From contig CP119076.1 of the NCBI GenBank assembly GCA_029027985.1, positions 3,408,422 to 3,472,421 of the forward strand: 64,000 nucleotides of DNA. The letters are read 5' to 3'. A program made the translations under genes and the position numbers. Origin of the DNA: Klebsiella aerogenes (GTDB taxonomy: Bacteria > Pseudomonadota > Gammaproteobacteria > Enterobacterales > Enterobacteriaceae). This document shows, in pieces, positions 27,765-40,167 of this stretch. How positions within the stretch are numbered: the first letter of the stretch is position 1; every line of letters starts with the position of its first letter. Below the pieces are notes generated by a model. It ran no database searches. It saw only the letters and a list, made by a program, of their open reading frames with translations, and was not told where the DNA came from.

Positions 27765-29060
27765 TTATGGTTTAAAGTCCAGTGGCGCATTTTTGAATGT
27801 TTCATAAACAGCCTGTGACGGCGGTTTAGGGAACTTCGTCATCCGGTTTGTCGCCGCCAGCATTTGCTGACAGAACGCCGGATCGCCGCCTTCCGATTTC
27901 ACACTTAACAATGTTCCATCCTGAGCCAGGTTAACGCGCAACGTACAGACTTTACCCTTGTACGTATCCCAGTCGTAGAGATGGCCTTTAATCGCGGCCT
28001 GAACCTGCGATATGTAGTTGGCAATCTCAGCCTGAGAAGCGCCACCCTGCCCCTGCTTACTTCCTTTAGCAGGAGAAGAGCCCCCAGCGCTACCGCTGGT
28101 GTTACCTTTCGGCGCATTCTTACCTGAGCTCAGGTCACCAAGAAGGTCGTCAACGCCATTCGCTTCTTTTGCTGCAGCGGCTTTCTTCGCGGCGGCAGCC
28201 TTAGCGGCAGCGGCTTTCGCTGCTTTATCGGCGGCAGCCTTTTCAGCAGCGGCGGCTTTGGCGGCAGCAGCTTTCTCTGCTGCTGCCGCTTTTTCCGCGG
28301 CGGCCTTCTCGGCAGCGGCTTTTTCAGTTGCCGCTTTCTGGGCGGCGGCTTTTTCTGCCGCAGCCTGTTTAGCCGCTTCCTGTTGGGCTTTTTTCTCGGC
28401 CTGCTGCTGCGCTTTTTTCTCAGCATCTTGCTGAGCTTTCTTCGCCGCTTCCGCTTCGGCTTTCTTCTGCGCATCCGCAGCCGCTTTCGCCGCTTCGGCT
28501 TCAGCCTGTTTCTTCGCATCGGCAGCAGCTTTAGCGGCAGCCGCTTCCGCGACTTTCGCCTGGGCATCGGCCTTCGCTTTCGCATCGGCGGCCGCTTTGG
28601 CCGCGGCTTCCTGCGCCTCTTTCGCCTGAGCATCCGCTTTCGCTTTTGCCGAGGCGGCAGCCTTGGCTGCGGCTTCTTCAGCTTGTTTCTGCTGCTCTTT
28701 AGCCTCTTTCGCGGCTTCCTGCGCCTGCAGACGTTCTTGTTCCATCTGCTTCAGGCGTTCCTGTTCGGCAGCCTGTTTTTCCCGCAGCTCTTCGGCCTGC
28801 TGCTGAGCCTGTTTTTCACGCTGCTCGGCAGCGCGACGAGCGCTGGACTGCTGTTGCTGCTGGCGGTTGTAGTTGTTTACCACCGCCCCAGGATCGACCA
28901 TGACCGCATCGATGGAAGAACCTCCGCCGCCACCGGCTGAAGCATCCAGATGCTCGTCGAACGAACTCCAGATCAGCAGCGCAATCAATATGATGTGCAG
29001 CACCACTGAAACTATGATCGCTCGTTTAAGCTTATCGTTTTGTTCGGTTGCCTTTGACAC
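27765..29060 (-). CDS. tolA: Tol-Pal system protein TolA
   Basis: Links the inner-membrane TolQR motor to the outer membrane. 431 residues (E. coli 421): TM helix at about 13-34, a long Lys/Ala/Glu helix (about 65-310, many AAEKAAA and KADAQAK units) spanning the periplasm, a Gly/Ser linker, and the C-terminal domain (about 330-431, one disulphide CTLRVN...FCQQM) that binds TolB and colicins. The repeat tract is ten residues longer overall than in E. coli, as expected for slippage-prone sequence. 87 bases after tolR. Confidence 0.97.
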   Translation of the reverse strand: MSKATEQNDKLKRAIIVSVVLHIILIALLIWSSFDEHLDASAGGGGGSSIDAVMVDPGAVVNNYNRQQQQQSSARRAAEQREKQAQQQAEELREKQAAEQERLKQMEQERLQAQEAAKEAKEQQKQAEEAAAKAAASAKAKADAQAKEAQEAAAKAAADAKAKADAQAKVAEAAAAKAAADAKKQAEAEAAKAAADAQKKAEAEAAKKAQQDAEKKAQQQAEKKAQQEAAKQAAAEKAAAQKAATEKAAAEKAAAEKAAAAEKAAAAKAAAAEKAAADKAAKAAAAKAAAAKKAAAAKEANGVDDLLGDLSSGKNAPKGNTSGSAGGSSPAKGSKQGQGGASQAEIANYISQVQAAIKGHLYDWDTYKGKVCTLRVNLAQDGTLLSVKSEGGDPAFCQQMLAATNRMTKFPKPPSQAVYETFKNAPLDFKP

Positions 29061-29147
29061 TATCGGTTCCCAAAAACTGTTCGCCTGTTGCCGCTGAGCA
29101 GCGGCGGAAGACTGTCGATTTCCGCCGCCGCGCGCTTCACGGGCCGA

Positions 29148-29576
29148 TTAAATAGGCTTGGTCATTAAGCCAACCGATTTAACCCCTGCGCTATGCAACA
29201 GGTTAAGCGCTTTAATAATTTCATCGTAAGGCACATCTTTCGCGCCACCAATGAGGAACACCGTCTTCTCATTCGCTTCGAGGCGGCGTTTCGCTTCGGC
29301 AATCACCTGCTCCGGCGGCAGTTGAGACAGCGTTTCCTGACCAACTTTCACGCTGTACTGCCCTACACCGGAGACTTCAACGATAACCGGTGGTTCATCG
29401 TTGCTTTTCACCGCTTGCGACTCCGTGGCGTCCGGCAGATCGACTTCCACGCTCTGCGTAATGATCGGCGCTGTCGCCATAAAGATAAGCAACAGCACCA
29501 ACAGGACATCCAGCAGCGGAACGATGTTAATCTCGGACTTCAGTTCGCGACGTCCGCGTCCACGTGCTCTGGCCAT
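29148..29576 (-). CDS. tolR: Tol-Pal system protein TolR
   Basis: Inner-membrane motor subunit using the proton gradient. 142 residues, one TM helix (about 18-40) with the essential Asp in INIVPLLDVLLVLL, periplasmic dimerisation domain after it. Three bases after tolQ. The spacer to tolA holds a 9-bp hairpin (29101-29128). Confidence 0.97.
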   Translation of the reverse strand: MARARGRGRRELKSEINIVPLLDVLLVLLLIFMATAPIITQSVEVDLPDATESQAVKSNDEPPVIVEVSGVGQYSVKVGQETLSQLPPEQVIAEAKRRLEANEKTVFLIGGAKDVPYDEIIKALNLLHSAGVKSVGLMTKPI

Positions 29577-29579
29577 GGC

Positions 29580-30673
<1,094 letters not shown>

Positions 30674-30721
30674 TTTACATCCCGGTAATGCAAAAAAAGA
30701 GTAGTGCTTTCAAACTTCGCT

Positions 30722-30750
30722 ACTATACGCGCGGGAATCGTGGTTTGGAA
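30722..30750 (-). promoter_or_regulatory. Candidate promoter of ybgC-tolQRAB
   Basis: Minus strand TATAGT (30722-30727) with a weak TTCCAA-like -35 17 bp upstream. A hairpin ATGGGCTT...AAGCCCAT (30781-30800) between ybgE and this site lacks a T-run and may only partly separate the cyd and tol units. Confidence 0.4.
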
Positions 30751-30833
30751 TGGGAGAAAGTAAACGGCGAGTAAATTTTTATGGGCTTATGCAAGCCCAT
30801 GCGGTTAACAGAGTTTTCTTATACTCTTATCTT

Positions 30834-31124
30834 TCAAAAGAAGAAAAAAATCAGGCCTGCGAAGAGAACAATATCAGCGATAAGTGGACAAAAAATCCCC
30901 TGCCAGTGCACGGCTCTCGGGCGGAAACCGACACCGTGAATGACGCCAGCGCACACAGCCCACATCAGCAAGAAACCATGCCAGATTTCCAGCTCGCTGG
31001 TCTTCGCCGCAAAACGCGACGGATCCCAGAAGATGCAGCCTGCCAACAGCAGCGCCATCAGTAAGGAAAGCGCCCTTAACGGGCGCTTGTCCATTATCGC
31101 GTAAAGAGTAGCGATAATTTTCAT
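30834..31124 (-). CDS. ybgE: Cyd operon membrane protein YbgE
   Basis: Small inner-membrane protein of the cyd operon, 96-97 residues, three hydrophobic helices ending in GLIFFFF; function unknown, non-essential for cytochrome bd in E. coli. ATG 31124 overlaps the cydX stop by one base (TGATG); a TTG one codon earlier (31127) would align with the E. coli start and is an alternative. Confidence 0.9.
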   Translation of the reverse strand: MKIIATLYAIMDKRPLRALSLLMALLLAGCIFWDPSRFAAKTSELEIWHGFLLMWAVCAGVIHGVGFRPRAVHWQGIFCPLIADIVLFAGLIFFFF

Positions 31125-31240
31125 CAATGCTCTTCTTTTTTACCTGCTTTGGTGGCTTCCACGTGCTCAAGCGCCAGCGCGGTAATAACCCCAAAGGCAC
31201 AGGCAAGAAGCGTTCCCAAAATCCATGCGAAGTACCACAT
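31124..31240 (-). CDS. cydX: Cytochrome bd-I oxidase small subunit CydX
   Basis: A 38-residue single-TM protein (MWYFAWILGTLLACAFGVIT...) needed for stability of cytochrome bd-I haems. It starts 15 bases after cydB and overlaps ybgE by one base. Matches E. coli CydX (YbgT) except for a Lys/Glu-rich tail. Confidence 0.95.
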   Translation of the reverse strand: MWYFAWILGTLLACAFGVITALALEHVEATKAGKKEEH

Positions 31241-31255
31241 ATATAGCTCCTTACC

Positions 31256-32395
31256 TTAGTACAGCGAGTGGGTGTTCTTTTCGATGTCTTCGCGAGTGAT
31301 ACGACCGAACATCTTCCAGTAACACCAGGTGGTGTACGCGAGGATAATCGGCACGAACACGATAGCCACGTAAGTCATCAGATTCAGCGTCAGCTGGCTG
31401 GACGTCGCATCCCACATGGTCAGGCTAACGTTCATCATCGTGCTGGACGGCATGATGAATGGGAACATAGCGATACCCGCGGTCAGGATGATGCAGGCCA
31501 GGGTCAGCGAAGAGAACAGGAACGCCCAGGCGCCCTTATCTATACGGGTCATCAACAGCGTCAGCAGCGGCAGCACCACACCCAGAGCCGGGATAGCCCA
31601 CAGCGCTGGCATGTTGTTGAAGTTCACCAACCAGGCGCCTGCCTGACGAGCGACTTCTTTGGTCAGCGGGTTAGACGGCGCAGAGTGGTCGATCGCCGAC
31701 GTTACGACATAACCATCGATACCGTACATCACCCACACGCCCGCCAGCAGGAAGCAGACCAGCGTCACCAGCGCCGCCACCGAAGAGACGGTGCGGGTAC
31801 GCAGGTGCAGTTCGCCTGCGGTACGCATCTGCAGGTAGGTTGCGCCCTGAGTCAGGATCATCGCCACGCTGACAATACCCGCCAGCAGACCAAACGGGTT
31901 CAGCAGCTGGAAGAAGTTGCCGGTGTAGTACAGACGCATGTATTCATCCATGTGGAACGGCACACCCTGCAGCAGGTTGCCGAATGCCACGCCGATCACC
32001 AGCGGCGGCACGAAGCTACCAATAAAGATGCCCCAGTCCCACATGTTGCGCCAGCGGGTGTCTTCAATCTTAGAACGGTAGTCGAAACCAACCGGACGGA
32101 AGAATAAAGACGCCAGCACCAGAATCATCGCCACATAGAAACCGGAGAACGCCGCGGCATAGACCATCGGCCAGGCAGCGAACAACGCGCCGCCGGCGGT
32201 GATGAGCCACACCTGGTTTCCGTCCCAGTGCGGAGCGATGGAGTTGATCATGATGCGACGCTCGGTGTCATTACGACCGAGGAAACGGGTGAGCATGCCC
32301 ACCCCCATATCGAAACCATCGGCGACAGCAAAGCCAATCAGCAGAATGCCGATCAGTAGCCACCAGATTAAACGCAATACTTCATAATCGATCAT
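31256..32395 (-). CDS. cydB: Cytochrome bd-I ubiquinol oxidase subunit II
   Basis: Inner-membrane subunit of the high-oxygen-affinity oxidase; 379 residues, eight to nine TM helices, start MIDYEVLRLIWWLLIGILL as in E. coli, with DGFDMGVGML in the proton-channel helix. Follows cydA by 15 bases. Confidence 0.97.
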   Translation of the reverse strand: MIDYEVLRLIWWLLIGILLIGFAVADGFDMGVGMLTRFLGRNDTERRIMINSIAPHWDGNQVWLITAGGALFAAWPMVYAAAFSGFYVAMILVLASLFFRPVGFDYRSKIEDTRWRNMWDWGIFIGSFVPPLVIGVAFGNLLQGVPFHMDEYMRLYYTGNFFQLLNPFGLLAGIVSVAMILTQGATYLQMRTAGELHLRTRTVSSVAALVTLVCFLLAGVWVMYGIDGYVVTSAIDHSAPSNPLTKEVARQAGAWLVNFNNMPALWAIPALGVVLPLLTLLMTRIDKGAWAFLFSSLTLACIILTAGIAMFPFIMPSSTMMNVSLTMWDATSSQLTLNLMTYVAIVFVPIILAYTTWCYWKMFGRITREDIEKNTHSLY

Positions 32396-32410
32396 TTGAC
32401 GACTCCTGTC

Positions 32411-33979
32411 TTAGCGTGCCGGCTGAGTAGTCGCGGAGGACTGCTCGTAGTGGTAACGACCGGTTTTCAGGCTGCTAGGCCCACGGCGTGCGAATTTGAA
32501 CATCAGGTACAGCTCCGCCACCAGGAACAGGGTGTACAGACCGCAAATCAGCAGCATCGAGAAGATCAGGTCGCCGGCAGTCAGCGAAGAGTTCGCGACG
32601 GCTGTCGGTAGCACCTCACCAATCGCCCACGGTTGACGGCCATACTCCGCCACAAACCAACCAGACTCAATGGCGATCCACGGCAGCGGAATAGCGTACA
32701 GCGCAATGCGCAGCAGCCATTTTTTCTCGCCGACCTGGTTACGCAGAACCGTCCAGAAGGACGCGGCGATGATACCCAGCATCAGGATGCCGCACGCCAC
32801 CATGATACGGAAGGCGAAGTACAGCGGCGCCACGCGCGGAATTGAATCTTTGGTCGCTTTGGCGATCTGATCTTCCGTCGCATCGGAGACGTTCGGGGTA
32901 TAGCGCTTCAGCAGCAGGCCATAGCCGAGGTCTTTCTTAACATGGTTAAATTCGTCGCGAATCGCCTGATCGGTCGAACCGGCACGCAGTTGCTCCAGCA
33001 GCGAGTAAGCTTTCATCCCGTTACGGATACGCTCTTCGTGCTGCGCCAGCAGATCTTTCAGACCGATAACCGGTTTATCCACTGAACGGGTGGCAATGAT
33101 GCCAAGCGCATAAGGGATTTGAATCGCGAAGCGGTTAGTTTGCGCATCCTGATCGGGAATACCAAACAGGGTGAAAGCGGCCGGTGCTGGCTGCGTTTCC
33201 CATTCCGCTTCGATGGCGGCGAGTTTGGTTTTCTGCACGTCGCCCATTTCGTAACCGGATTCGTCACCCAGGACGATAACGGAAAGAATCGCCGCCATGC
33301 CGAAGCTGGCTGCAATCGCGAAGGAACGTTTAGCGAAGGCGAAGTCACGACCGCGCAGCATATAGTAGGAGCTGATGCCAAGAACGAACATCGCGCCGCA
33401 CACATAGCCGGAAGCCACCGTGTGGACGAATTTAACCTGAGCAACCGGGTTCAGGACCAGTTCGGAGAAACTGACCATCTCCATACGCATGGTTTCGAAG
33501 TTGAAATCCGATGCAATCGGGTTCTGCATCCAGCCGTTGGCAACCAGGATCCACAACGCGGAGAGGTTGGAGCCCAGAGCGACAAGCCAGGTTACCGCCA
33601 TGTGTTGGACTTTGCCCAGACGATCCCAACCGAAGAAGAACAGACCTACAAAGGTAGATTCGAGGAAGAAGGCCATCAAACCTTCAATGGCCAGCGGCGC
33701 ACCGAAGATATCGCCCACATAATGAGAATAGTACGACCAGTTAGTCCCGAACTGGAACTCCATGGTCAAACCGGTTGCGACACCCAGAGCGAAGTTGATA
33801 CCAAACAACTTGCCCCAGAATTTGGTCATATCTTTATAAATCTGTTTGCCGGAAAGGACGTAGACCGTTTCCATGATGGCCAGCAGGAACGCCATACCGA
33901 GCGTTAGCGGCACAAACAGGAAGTGGTACATCGCGGTCAAGGCAAACTGTAAGCGCGACAGTTCGACTATATCTAACAT
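32411..33979 (-). CDS. cydA: Cytochrome bd-I ubiquinol oxidase subunit I
   Basis: Haem-bearing subunit that oxidises ubiquinol and reduces oxygen. 522 residues; haem ligands His19 (AMYH) and the His/Met further on (His186 and Met393 in E. coli numbering), GRQPW motif near the C-terminus and the periplasmic Q-loop (about 240-380). Two adjacent ATGs; the second (33979) has the better SD spacing (AGGAG) and equals E. coli. Upstream region carries an FNR box. Confidence 0.97.
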   Translation of the reverse strand: MLDIVELSRLQFALTAMYHFLFVPLTLGMAFLLAIMETVYVLSGKQIYKDMTKFWGKLFGINFALGVATGLTMEFQFGTNWSYYSHYVGDIFGAPLAIEGLMAFFLESTFVGLFFFGWDRLGKVQHMAVTWLVALGSNLSALWILVANGWMQNPIASDFNFETMRMEMVSFSELVLNPVAQVKFVHTVASGYVCGAMFVLGISSYYMLRGRDFAFAKRSFAIAASFGMAAILSVIVLGDESGYEMGDVQKTKLAAIEAEWETQPAPAAFTLFGIPDQDAQTNRFAIQIPYALGIIATRSVDKPVIGLKDLLAQHEERIRNGMKAYSLLEQLRAGSTDQAIRDEFNHVKKDLGYGLLLKRYTPNVSDATEDQIAKATKDSIPRVAPLYFAFRIMVACGILMLGIIAASFWTVLRNQVGEKKWLLRIALYAIPLPWIAIESGWFVAEYGRQPWAIGEVLPTAVANSSLTAGDLIFSMLLICGLYTLFLVAELYLMFKFARRGPSSLKTGRYHYEQSSATTQPAR

Positions 33980-34316
33980 CATGACTCCTTGCTCATCGCA
34001 TGAAGACTCCGAGAGTGAACCCCGTTAGATAAGGATTCACACGCATGCCCCAATACAAATTATTCGCATCCTTGTCGTCGCTATTAACCTGATGAAGGAT
34101 AAAAGCAATGGCGATAGGTTACAAATACGTTAATAAAAAACCCAAATTGATCCCGCAAATATAATACGCTGCAAAACCCTTACAATAAACAGGTTTTTAT
34201 TGAATCACATTTACGTTTTACGACGGTGATCAATTTATAGCAAAACTACTACTTTTCAGCCATTTTGATCGGCGACAATTTAACGTCTTTTGGCATCTTT
34301 TTCCAAGGATTAAACA

Positions 34317-34330
34317 TTGATTTAAATCAA
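34317..34330. promoter_or_regulatory. FNR box upstream of cydAB
   Basis: TTGATTTAAATCAA is an exact TTGAT-N4-ATCAA palindrome, about 340 bases before cydA. FNR represses cyd under full anaerobiosis in E. coli. Confidence 0.75.
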
Positions 34331-34614
34331 AAACAGTCGTCATTGTTAACCATGTTTAATAGCGGTAAGAATGGTAAAAACCATGTTAACAGTATGTACA
34401 CAGTAGGTGTGGGTAGTTATCAAAAGCGGGGAATTAGATAAATGGACGTAATTTTAATTAACCTGTGAGGACGGCCTATTTTCACATTCGCATAAACAGA
34501 TAAGGATAGTCGCCTCTCCATACTTTGCCATTATTTTGCTACAACTCGGTGCAATTACATTTAATTTACTTTTATCAGCCACAAAATTAACACCGACAGG
34601 TAACTATTCAACGA

Positions 34615-34645
34615 TAAAAAAAGGCCGCATCGTCCGCAGCCTTTT
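34615..34645 (-). terminator. Terminator of mngA-mngB
   Basis: Minus-strand stem AAAGGCTGCG / TGCGGCCTTT with two G-U pairs, followed by a T-run; 18 bases beyond the mngB stop. Confidence 0.8.
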
Positions 34646-34662
34646 GTTCATTTCTCACGTTA

Positions 34663-37296
34663 TCAGGCTATCTGAATGCTAAACGTGCGCGACTGCCCCG
34701 GGCGAAACACCCCCGTAATGCGTTTATTTTCATCCTCAGCCTCCTGTATCCGCTCATTCATGTCAGTTTCAGAAAGCCGCTTCATCTCCCTATTCACTGA
34801 TAAGGCGACATCACAAGGAGTTGACTCCGATGGATTGAATAAGCGCAGAATCATCTCATCGCGGTCTTCTGCCTTTTTCAGCGCACTCAGCAGACACCCT
34901 GTTGGTGACAGGGTCAGTAAACTGTAACTGTCCGGCGATGTAAACGCGGCACGGTTAAGTTTCATCGCATCCCAGGGGATTTTGTTATAACAGTGGACTG
35001 GCGTCAGCCATGCCTTCGCCTGCTGCGCAACCCCCGCGCCTTCGGGCCCGCCACTAAAGCTAAAGAGGCTAAAGCGGCAGTGATGCAGACCACGAACCTG
35101 TGAATCAGGCACCGGCATTTTTATGCCTGACGGTCTACCCGGGCGCAGCAGTAAATCTTCCTTGCCGAGCACCCCTACCCCACGCAAAAGCGTCAGGGCA
35201 AATGTCTTTTTGTCGTCACCGACAATTTCAAATTCCCGCAGCCCCTCAGTAAACAACGCCATTCCATTACGTCTTTCCTGAAGAACGGCATAGTTGAGTA
35301 GATTCCAGACCGGCAGCGGTGCTTCTTTCCACCCCTCCTCCCGCCAGTTTGCCATCGCTTCATCGATAACGGGGCGTCTCAGAGAGCCAAACTGTGTATC
35401 GGCCAACACCTCGTCAGTATGAAACGGCGTAGGAATCAAAACGCGAACACGATGATCATCAGCCTGATTATTCAGGCGAACCTGCACATCAATACGCCTG
35501 CTGTTGTGACTGAGCGTCACCTCAGCCTCCACGCCAAGCAGACCATTTTGCTGACGGGCTGCGCGCTCGGCCAGATTTGCGGGAACCGCCATCTGATACC
35601 GGATCGTCGCTCGGCTTTGCCACCCTTCATGAACAACCTCAACGTCATGCCTCCATTGCGCTGAAGTAAGCCGCCACTCTTCCCTTGATGGAGAGTAGTC
35701 GTACTCGTCGCCATCATCGGAACTCTCTTCGATTTCCAGCACGCGGTCATAAATAAGACCCGATTCTTTATCGCACAAACGCAGCGTACCGTCGTTATTG
35801 ATATCAATTTTCCAGAAAGCATTTTCCAGCAACGCCTCGGGGTCCTTGACCGGCGGACGCACGTTGCCGACGGTATGAGGTTCAATATAAAGCGTGCAGT
35901 ATCCCATTGAGGGCAGGATCCGGCTGAGCTGGATATCAAACTCCATGAATGGTTCGTAGTTGCCATAATGAACAATTTGTCGGTCAATCAATCCAGGATC
36001 AAGCTCGCGTGCGCTGCGAATAAAATAGGGGATGTCATTGCCTTTATCATCCCGCAGACGAAATTGTCTGGCACGCAGCCGAATCGTGGTGTTAATGACC
36101 TCTTCACGGGGCCAGGGCATCAGGTTGAACATCACCAACTTGTCTTCATCGGTCTGCGGCATGCTGTCGGCGATCTTACGCATATAAAAACGCGCCAGGT
36201 TGTCAGCCATATCCTCTGCCCGTTCAAATCGGGAAACTATCTCGCGATGAACTTTGTCACTGCAGCAGCAGCCAATACTGTCGTGGGCATGATTTTTCAG
36301 GATCTCTTTCCACATTTTTTCCAGCAGGCCATGGTGATATTCGAAGCCTAACGTCCAGGCGAGCGTCGCCAGCGGCTCCAGAATATGAACAATTTTGTGC
36401 TCAATGCGGGCATGAGCAATTTTAATGTCCATGCGTGTGGAACCAATCGTCCGATGCACGCGCATATATTTCCCGTCGATAAATTCGCCGCGCAGCGTCG
36501 CCAGTTCGCTACGGTGAGCCTCAATATGTTCAAAGACCTCCTCGAAGCGGCTCATGACAAATTTGCGCTGGGGATAGATTTCCCGCAGTTTATCCATCAC
36601 CGCAAAGATATTTTGCTGCAATGGCATCTGATCGTGGCCGTTTGGCAGCAATATCTCTTTCGTCACCGAGGCTTTTTCAAGCACCTCAAAATAGCTATCA
36701 AGCCGCTTACGCAGCCCGGCTTCATCCTCCGGTAAGTACTTACCAATCGCGTAGCCCAGCGGCAGCACCTGCGCCGTGACTTCGCTACCATCCGTGCTTT
36801 GCCATAAAAACTCCGTTTTATCGGTACCGTGACGCTCTGAGCATCCGCGCCAGAACATCGTGCGGGTGATGCCGAATCCGTTATAGATATGCGGGAGCTG
36901 TCCGGACATGCCAAATGAATCCGGGAGATAGCCAATTTTCATCGGCTCACCGAACGCCATGCTGTCACGGATACCGTACATCAGATTACGAACGATCGAT
37001 TCGCCGGAGACAATGGTCGTGTCCGTCTGGGTATACCACGGCCCAATAATCAATTTCCCGGCCTCGACCAGCCTTTTCACCCGCTCACGGTTTTCCGGCT
37101 TCACGGCGAAATAATCCTCCAGCACCGCCGTCTGTCCGTCGAGGACGTAATATTTGTACTCCTCATCCTGCTCTAACCGAGCAAGGATCTCCTCCATATT
37201 ATTTACGAGGAGAATACGCGACTCTTCGGTGGTGAAGTACCACTCACGGTCCCAGTGCATATGTGGCGTAATATGAACGCGAGATACAGCTTTCAT
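34663..37296 (-). CDS. mngB: Mannosylglycerate hydrolase (GH38 alpha-mannosidase)
   Basis: Splits 2-O-(6-phospho-mannosyl)-glycerate into mannose 6-phosphate and glycerate in the cytoplasm. 877 residues, same as E. coli: N-terminal GH38 domain with zinc ligands in HMHWDREW and the nucleophile Asp in [33 protein letters not shown] in the active-site region, and C-terminal beta domains. It follows mngA by 23 bases; the substrate is delivered by MngA. Confidence 0.96.
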   Translation of the reverse strand: MKAVSRVHITPHMHWDREWYFTTEESRILLVNNMEEILARLEQDEEYKYYVLDGQTAVLEDYFAVKPENRERVKRLVEAGKLIIGPWYTQTDTTIVSGESIVRNLMYGIRDSMAFGEPMKIGYLPDSFGMSGQLPHIYNGFGITRTMFWRGCSERHGTDKTEFLWQSTDGSEVTAQVLPLGYAIGKYLPEDEAGLRKRLDSYFEVLEKASVTKEILLPNGHDQMPLQQNIFAVMDKLREIYPQRKFVMSRFEEVFEHIEAHRSELATLRGEFIDGKYMRVHRTIGSTRMDIKIAHARIEHKIVHILEPLATLAWTLGFEYHHGLLEKMWKEILKNHAHDSIGCCCSDKVHREIVSRFERAEDMADNLARFYMRKIADSMPQTDEDKLVMFNLMPWPREEVINTTIRLRARQFRLRDDKGNDIPYFIRSARELDPGLIDRQIVHYGNYEPFMEFDIQLSRILPSMGYCTLYIEPHTVGNVRPPVKDPEALLENAFWKIDINNDGTLRLCDKESGLIYDRVLEIEESSDDGDEYDYSPSREEWRLTSAQWRHDVEVVHEGWQSRATIRYQMAVPANLAERAARQQNGLLGVEAEVTLSHNSRRIDVQVRLNNQADDHRVRVLIPTPFHTDEVLADTQFGSLRRPVIDEAMANWREEGWKEAPLPVWNLLNYAVLQERRNGMALFTEGLREFEIVGDDKKTFALTLLRGVGVLGKEDLLLRPGRPSGIKMPVPDSQVRGLHHCRFSLFSFSGGPEGAGVAQQAKAWLTPVHCYNKIPWDAMKLNRAAFTSPDSYSLLTLSPTGCLLSALKKAEDRDEMILRLFNPSESTPCDVALSVNREMKRLSETDMNERIQEAEDENKRITGVFRPGQSRTFSIQIA

Positions 37297-37319
37297 CTTC
37301 GTTTCCTGTTCGTGAGTAT

Positions 37320-39236
37320 TTATGGCATGACGTCTTCGGTCATGTATTTGCCGCTTTGAACGGCCTGGCGTCGCCAGAAAAGTAAAATGATCGTCGAGAT
37401 AGCCGTCCCCACTAGCGCCGCGCCAAGCCAGCCCGCTGCCGCAGTGATAGCGCCCATCCCGGCCGGGTGAAGTAAAAAGAGAGAGAAAATACCTGCGCCC
37501 GGCGTTGATAACCCTATTCCCATCGCCCCGATAATCGCGCCTGTGACCATCGAGCCCAGAACGAATGAACCGATAACTCTCAGCGGATCTTCAATCGCCA
37601 TCGGGATTGCCCCTTCAGTGATCCCCGCAAGCCCCAGCAGCCACGTTGATTTACCGGTTTCGATTTCGAATGGTTTAAAGAGATGAGGAGCCAACATCGT
37701 TGAAGCGGTGACGGTAAAAGCAGAGACCATTTTGACAGAGGCAAAAATGGCATAAGGTCCATAGACACCATTCGCCATCGCCCCCAGGCAAAACGCGTAT
37801 GCTGCTTTATTCACTGGGCCACCCAGATCGAATGAACACATAAAACCCAGAATCGCGCCCAGCAGCAACGCATTTGTGCCTGATAGGCCGTTAAGCCAGG
37901 CCGTCAGCGTGTTGTTTATCCATGCCACCGGTTCGCCAATCACAAACAACATCAGGCTGCCCGCGCCCAACACGCCCAGCACCGGGTAGAGATAGTAGGA
38001 TAAAAAGCCGTTGTAGCGATTATTCAGGCGAATGCGGTTTTTCACCCAGCGCATCAGATAACCCGCAATCAAACCCCCCGCCACCGCCCCTAAAAAACCG
38101 GAGCCAATCATGTTAGCGGCGAGACCGGCGGCAAATCCCGGCGCCAGAGCGGGTTTATCCGCCAGCGAATACGCGGTATAGGCCGCAAGCACGGGGACCA
38201 TCAAAATACCTAGCATGCCGCCGCCGAGTTTACGGTACATCCACAACCACGAATTTTCCTGATCAAATAAATGCTGCAAGCCCAGAATTTGCGCCAGAAG
38301 TACGGCGACGGCCAACACCGTCCCTCCCGCAACAATCAGGGGAACCGCATAAGAGATCCCGCTAAGTAGCGCTTGCTTGAGTTCCGTTTTAAGGCTCTTT
38401 TTGACGTCTGTTTCGGCCTGAACCTGGTGTTCAACCGATGACGGTTGCAGCGCCAGCGCGCGCTCAATCAGCGCCTGAGCATGGCGCAACGGTTCCGCCA
38501 CCGGTACGGAGATCGTCGGGATCCCGACAAAACGCTCGCTTTCTTTTATCGCCACTTCGGTGGCGAAAATGCACGCGCGCGCCTCGTTGAGCTGCTGCGC
38601 GGTCAGACGCCCTTCAATACCATTGGCCCCCTGCTTTTCAACGACAACGTTCACACCCATCTGCCGCCCGGCTTTTTCCAGGTACTCCGCCGCCATGTAG
38701 GTATGCGCAATACCCGCAGGGCAAGCCGTCACGCAGACAATGGTCGGCGCGTTGGCGTTCACGGCGCTCTCGGTTTTTGGCGTTTCAGATTCCAGCGCCG
38801 CCAGCAGCGCTTCGACGCTGGTCGCCGCCATCACCCGGGCGCGAAGATCGTCATCGGCAAGGCGCGTCGTCAGTTCGGTCAGGATCTGAATATGGGTGGA
38901 ACCCGCTTCATCCGGCGGAATAGCCAGCAAAAAGATCATCTCGACGTGTTCCGGCCCATCAACGCCTTCCCATTCCAGCGGTTCGCTTAACGTCGCCACG
39001 GCAAAGGCCGCTTTTTTCACGGCTGCCGTTTTGCCGTGCGGCACCGCCAGCCCTTCACCCAACGCCGTCGGTCCCAAAGATTCACGATGAAAGACTTCTG
39101 TTAAAAACTCATCACAGTTAGTAATGCAGCCCAGCGCTGCCAACCGCTCAGCCAACTGGCGGATCGCCTCATCCCGGCTGCTAAATCGCGCCTGTATACA
39201 GACTGCGCCAGGATGAGTCAGGGTCGTCAGGTTCAT
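37320..39236 (-). CDS. mngA: Mannosylglycerate PTS permease, IIABC components
   Basis: Imports and phosphorylates 2-O-mannosyl-glycerate. Fructose-family PTS fusion: EIIA (about 1-145, phospho-His67 in GLAVPHGKT), EIIB (about 165-260, phospho-Cys172 in [10 protein letters not shown]) and membrane EIIC (about 295-630). Start 39236 (MNLTTL) has SD GAGGA at good spacing; 39254 (ATG) or TTG 39287 would give 644 or 655 residues, E. coli being annotated at 658. Divergent from its regulator mngR. Confidence 0.94.
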   Translation of the reverse strand: MNLTTLTHPGAVCIQARFSSRDEAIRQLAERLAALGCITNCDEFLTEVFHRESLGPTALGEGLAVPHGKTAAVKKAAFAVATLSEPLEWEGVDGPEHVEMIFLLAIPPDEAGSTHIQILTELTTRLADDDLRARVMAATSVEALLAALESETPKTESAVNANAPTIVCVTACPAGIAHTYMAAEYLEKAGRQMGVNVVVEKQGANGIEGRLTAQQLNEARACIFATEVAIKESERFVGIPTISVPVAEPLRHAQALIERALALQPSSVEHQVQAETDVKKSLKTELKQALLSGISYAVPLIVAGGTVLAVAVLLAQILGLQHLFDQENSWLWMYRKLGGGMLGILMVPVLAAYTAYSLADKPALAPGFAAGLAANMIGSGFLGAVAGGLIAGYLMRWVKNRIRLNNRYNGFLSYYLYPVLGVLGAGSLMLFVIGEPVAWINNTLTAWLNGLSGTNALLLGAILGFMCSFDLGGPVNKAAYAFCLGAMANGVYGPYAIFASVKMVSAFTVTASTMLAPHLFKPFEIETGKSTWLLGLAGITEGAIPMAIEDPLRVIGSFVLGSMVTGAIIGAMGIGLSTPGAGIFSLFLLHPAGMGAITAAAGWLGAALVGTAISTIILLFWRRQAVQSGKYMTEDVMP

Positions 39237-39330
39237 AAAGATCCTCACACTCATGTTGTTATTGTCTGAAGAGATTGTGGCAGACAAAATAATACATTTG
39301 TGTGATCATTTTCACTAACCACGCCATATT

Positions 39331-39340
39331 TGTATTAAAA
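39331..39340 (+). promoter_or_regulatory. Possible MngR (FarR) binding motif
   Basis: TGTATTAAAA, with a second TTGTATTG at 39341-39348, in the mngA-mngR divergent gap. It resembles the TGTATTA-type motif reported for FarR; recalled, not checked. Confidence 0.35.
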
Positions 39341-39408
39341 TTGTATTGTTTACAAATTATAGATTGGAGGCATAATTTCGGGAAAAGTATTAAACAGGTC
39401 ATACAAAA

Positions 39409-40125
39409 ATGGGTAATAAACCAAGGTACCGGCAGATAGCCGATGCGCTACGAGAGAAAATCAATACCGGCGAATTAAAGCCTGGCGACGCCTTGCCAAC
39501 AGAATCCAGTCTTCAGGAGGCATTTAGCGTCAGCCGCGTGACGGTCCGGCAGGCATTAAAGCGGCTGACAGAAGAACAGATCATCGAAAGTATCCAGGGT
39601 AGCGGCTCGTATGTGAAAGAAGAGCGGGTAAATTATGATGTCTATCAGCTCACCGGATTCTACGAAAAACTGGCTGATCGAAATGTGGAAACTCACAGCG
39701 ATGTGAAAGTGTTCGAAGTGGTGAAGGCTGATGCGCGCCTGGCAGAAAAGCTCAACCTCAATCCGGATGACAAAATCTGGCACGTCAAACGCGTACGTTT
39801 CATCAAGCAAAAGCCTGTTAACCTCGAAGAGACATGGATGCCGTTGGCCATGTTTGCCGACCTCACCTGGGAAGTGATGGAAAACTCGAAGTATCACTAT
39901 ATTGAACAGAGTAAAAAGATGGTTATCGACCGCAGCGAGCAGGAACTGGTGCCGACGATGCCTTCGGCAGAAGCTATCGCGGCGCTCGCGCTGGATCCGG
40001 CAAAACCGATTCTGGAAAAAGTATCACGCGGCTTTCTTAAAGATGGCAGAGTCTTTGAATATAGCCGTAACGTTTTTAATAGCGACGATTACAAATTCAC
40101 GCTGGTTGCGCGACGTAGACAATAA
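39409..40125 (+). CDS. mngR: GntR-family repressor of mngAB
   Basis: Transcription regulator (formerly FarR), 238 residues: winged HTH at about 5-72 (LKPGDALPTESSLQEAFSVSRVTVRQALKRL) and UTRA effector domain (about 90-232). E. coli MngR represses mngAB and also binds fatty acyl-CoA. It diverges from mngA. Its stop codon lies inside the A-run of the terminator hairpin downstream. Confidence 0.94.
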   Translation: MGNKPRYRQIADALREKINTGELKPGDALPTESSLQEAFSVSRVTVRQALKRLTEEQIIESIQGSGSYVKEERVNYDVYQLTGFYEKLADRNVETHSDVKVFEVVKADARLAEKLNLNPDDKIWHVKRVRFIKQKPVNLEETWMPLAMFADLTWEVMENSKYHYIEQSKKMVIDRSEQELVPTMPSAEAIAALALDPAKPILEKVSRGFLKDGRVFEYSRNVFNSDDYKFTLVARRRQ

Positions 40126-40147
40126 AAAAGGCCGCTTTACAGCGGCC
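40124..40147 (-). terminator. Terminator shared by mngR and the sdh-suc operon
   Basis: Stem GGCCGCT (40130-40136) / AGCGGCC (40141-40147), loop TTAC. On the minus strand it is followed by TTTTTT, so it ends the suc transcript; no T-run on the plus strand. Confidence 0.85.
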
Positions 40148-40167
40148 AACCATGTCGAAATCGGACG

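Larger units (their letters stand above)
33980..34662. other. Long AT-rich regulatory region upstream of cydA
   Basis: 683 bases without a gene between cydA and mngB. In E. coli this region has several cyd promoters and ArcA and FNR sites; here one perfect FNR box (34317-34330) and several GTTAA-rich ArcA-like tracts (for example around 34341-34392) are visible. The mngB terminator is at its far end. Confidence 0.6.

Noticed and set aside
28130-28633. Arg/Lys-rich frame in the tolA repeat region
   Set aside because: Alternative-frame reading of the Ala/Lys tract of tolA.
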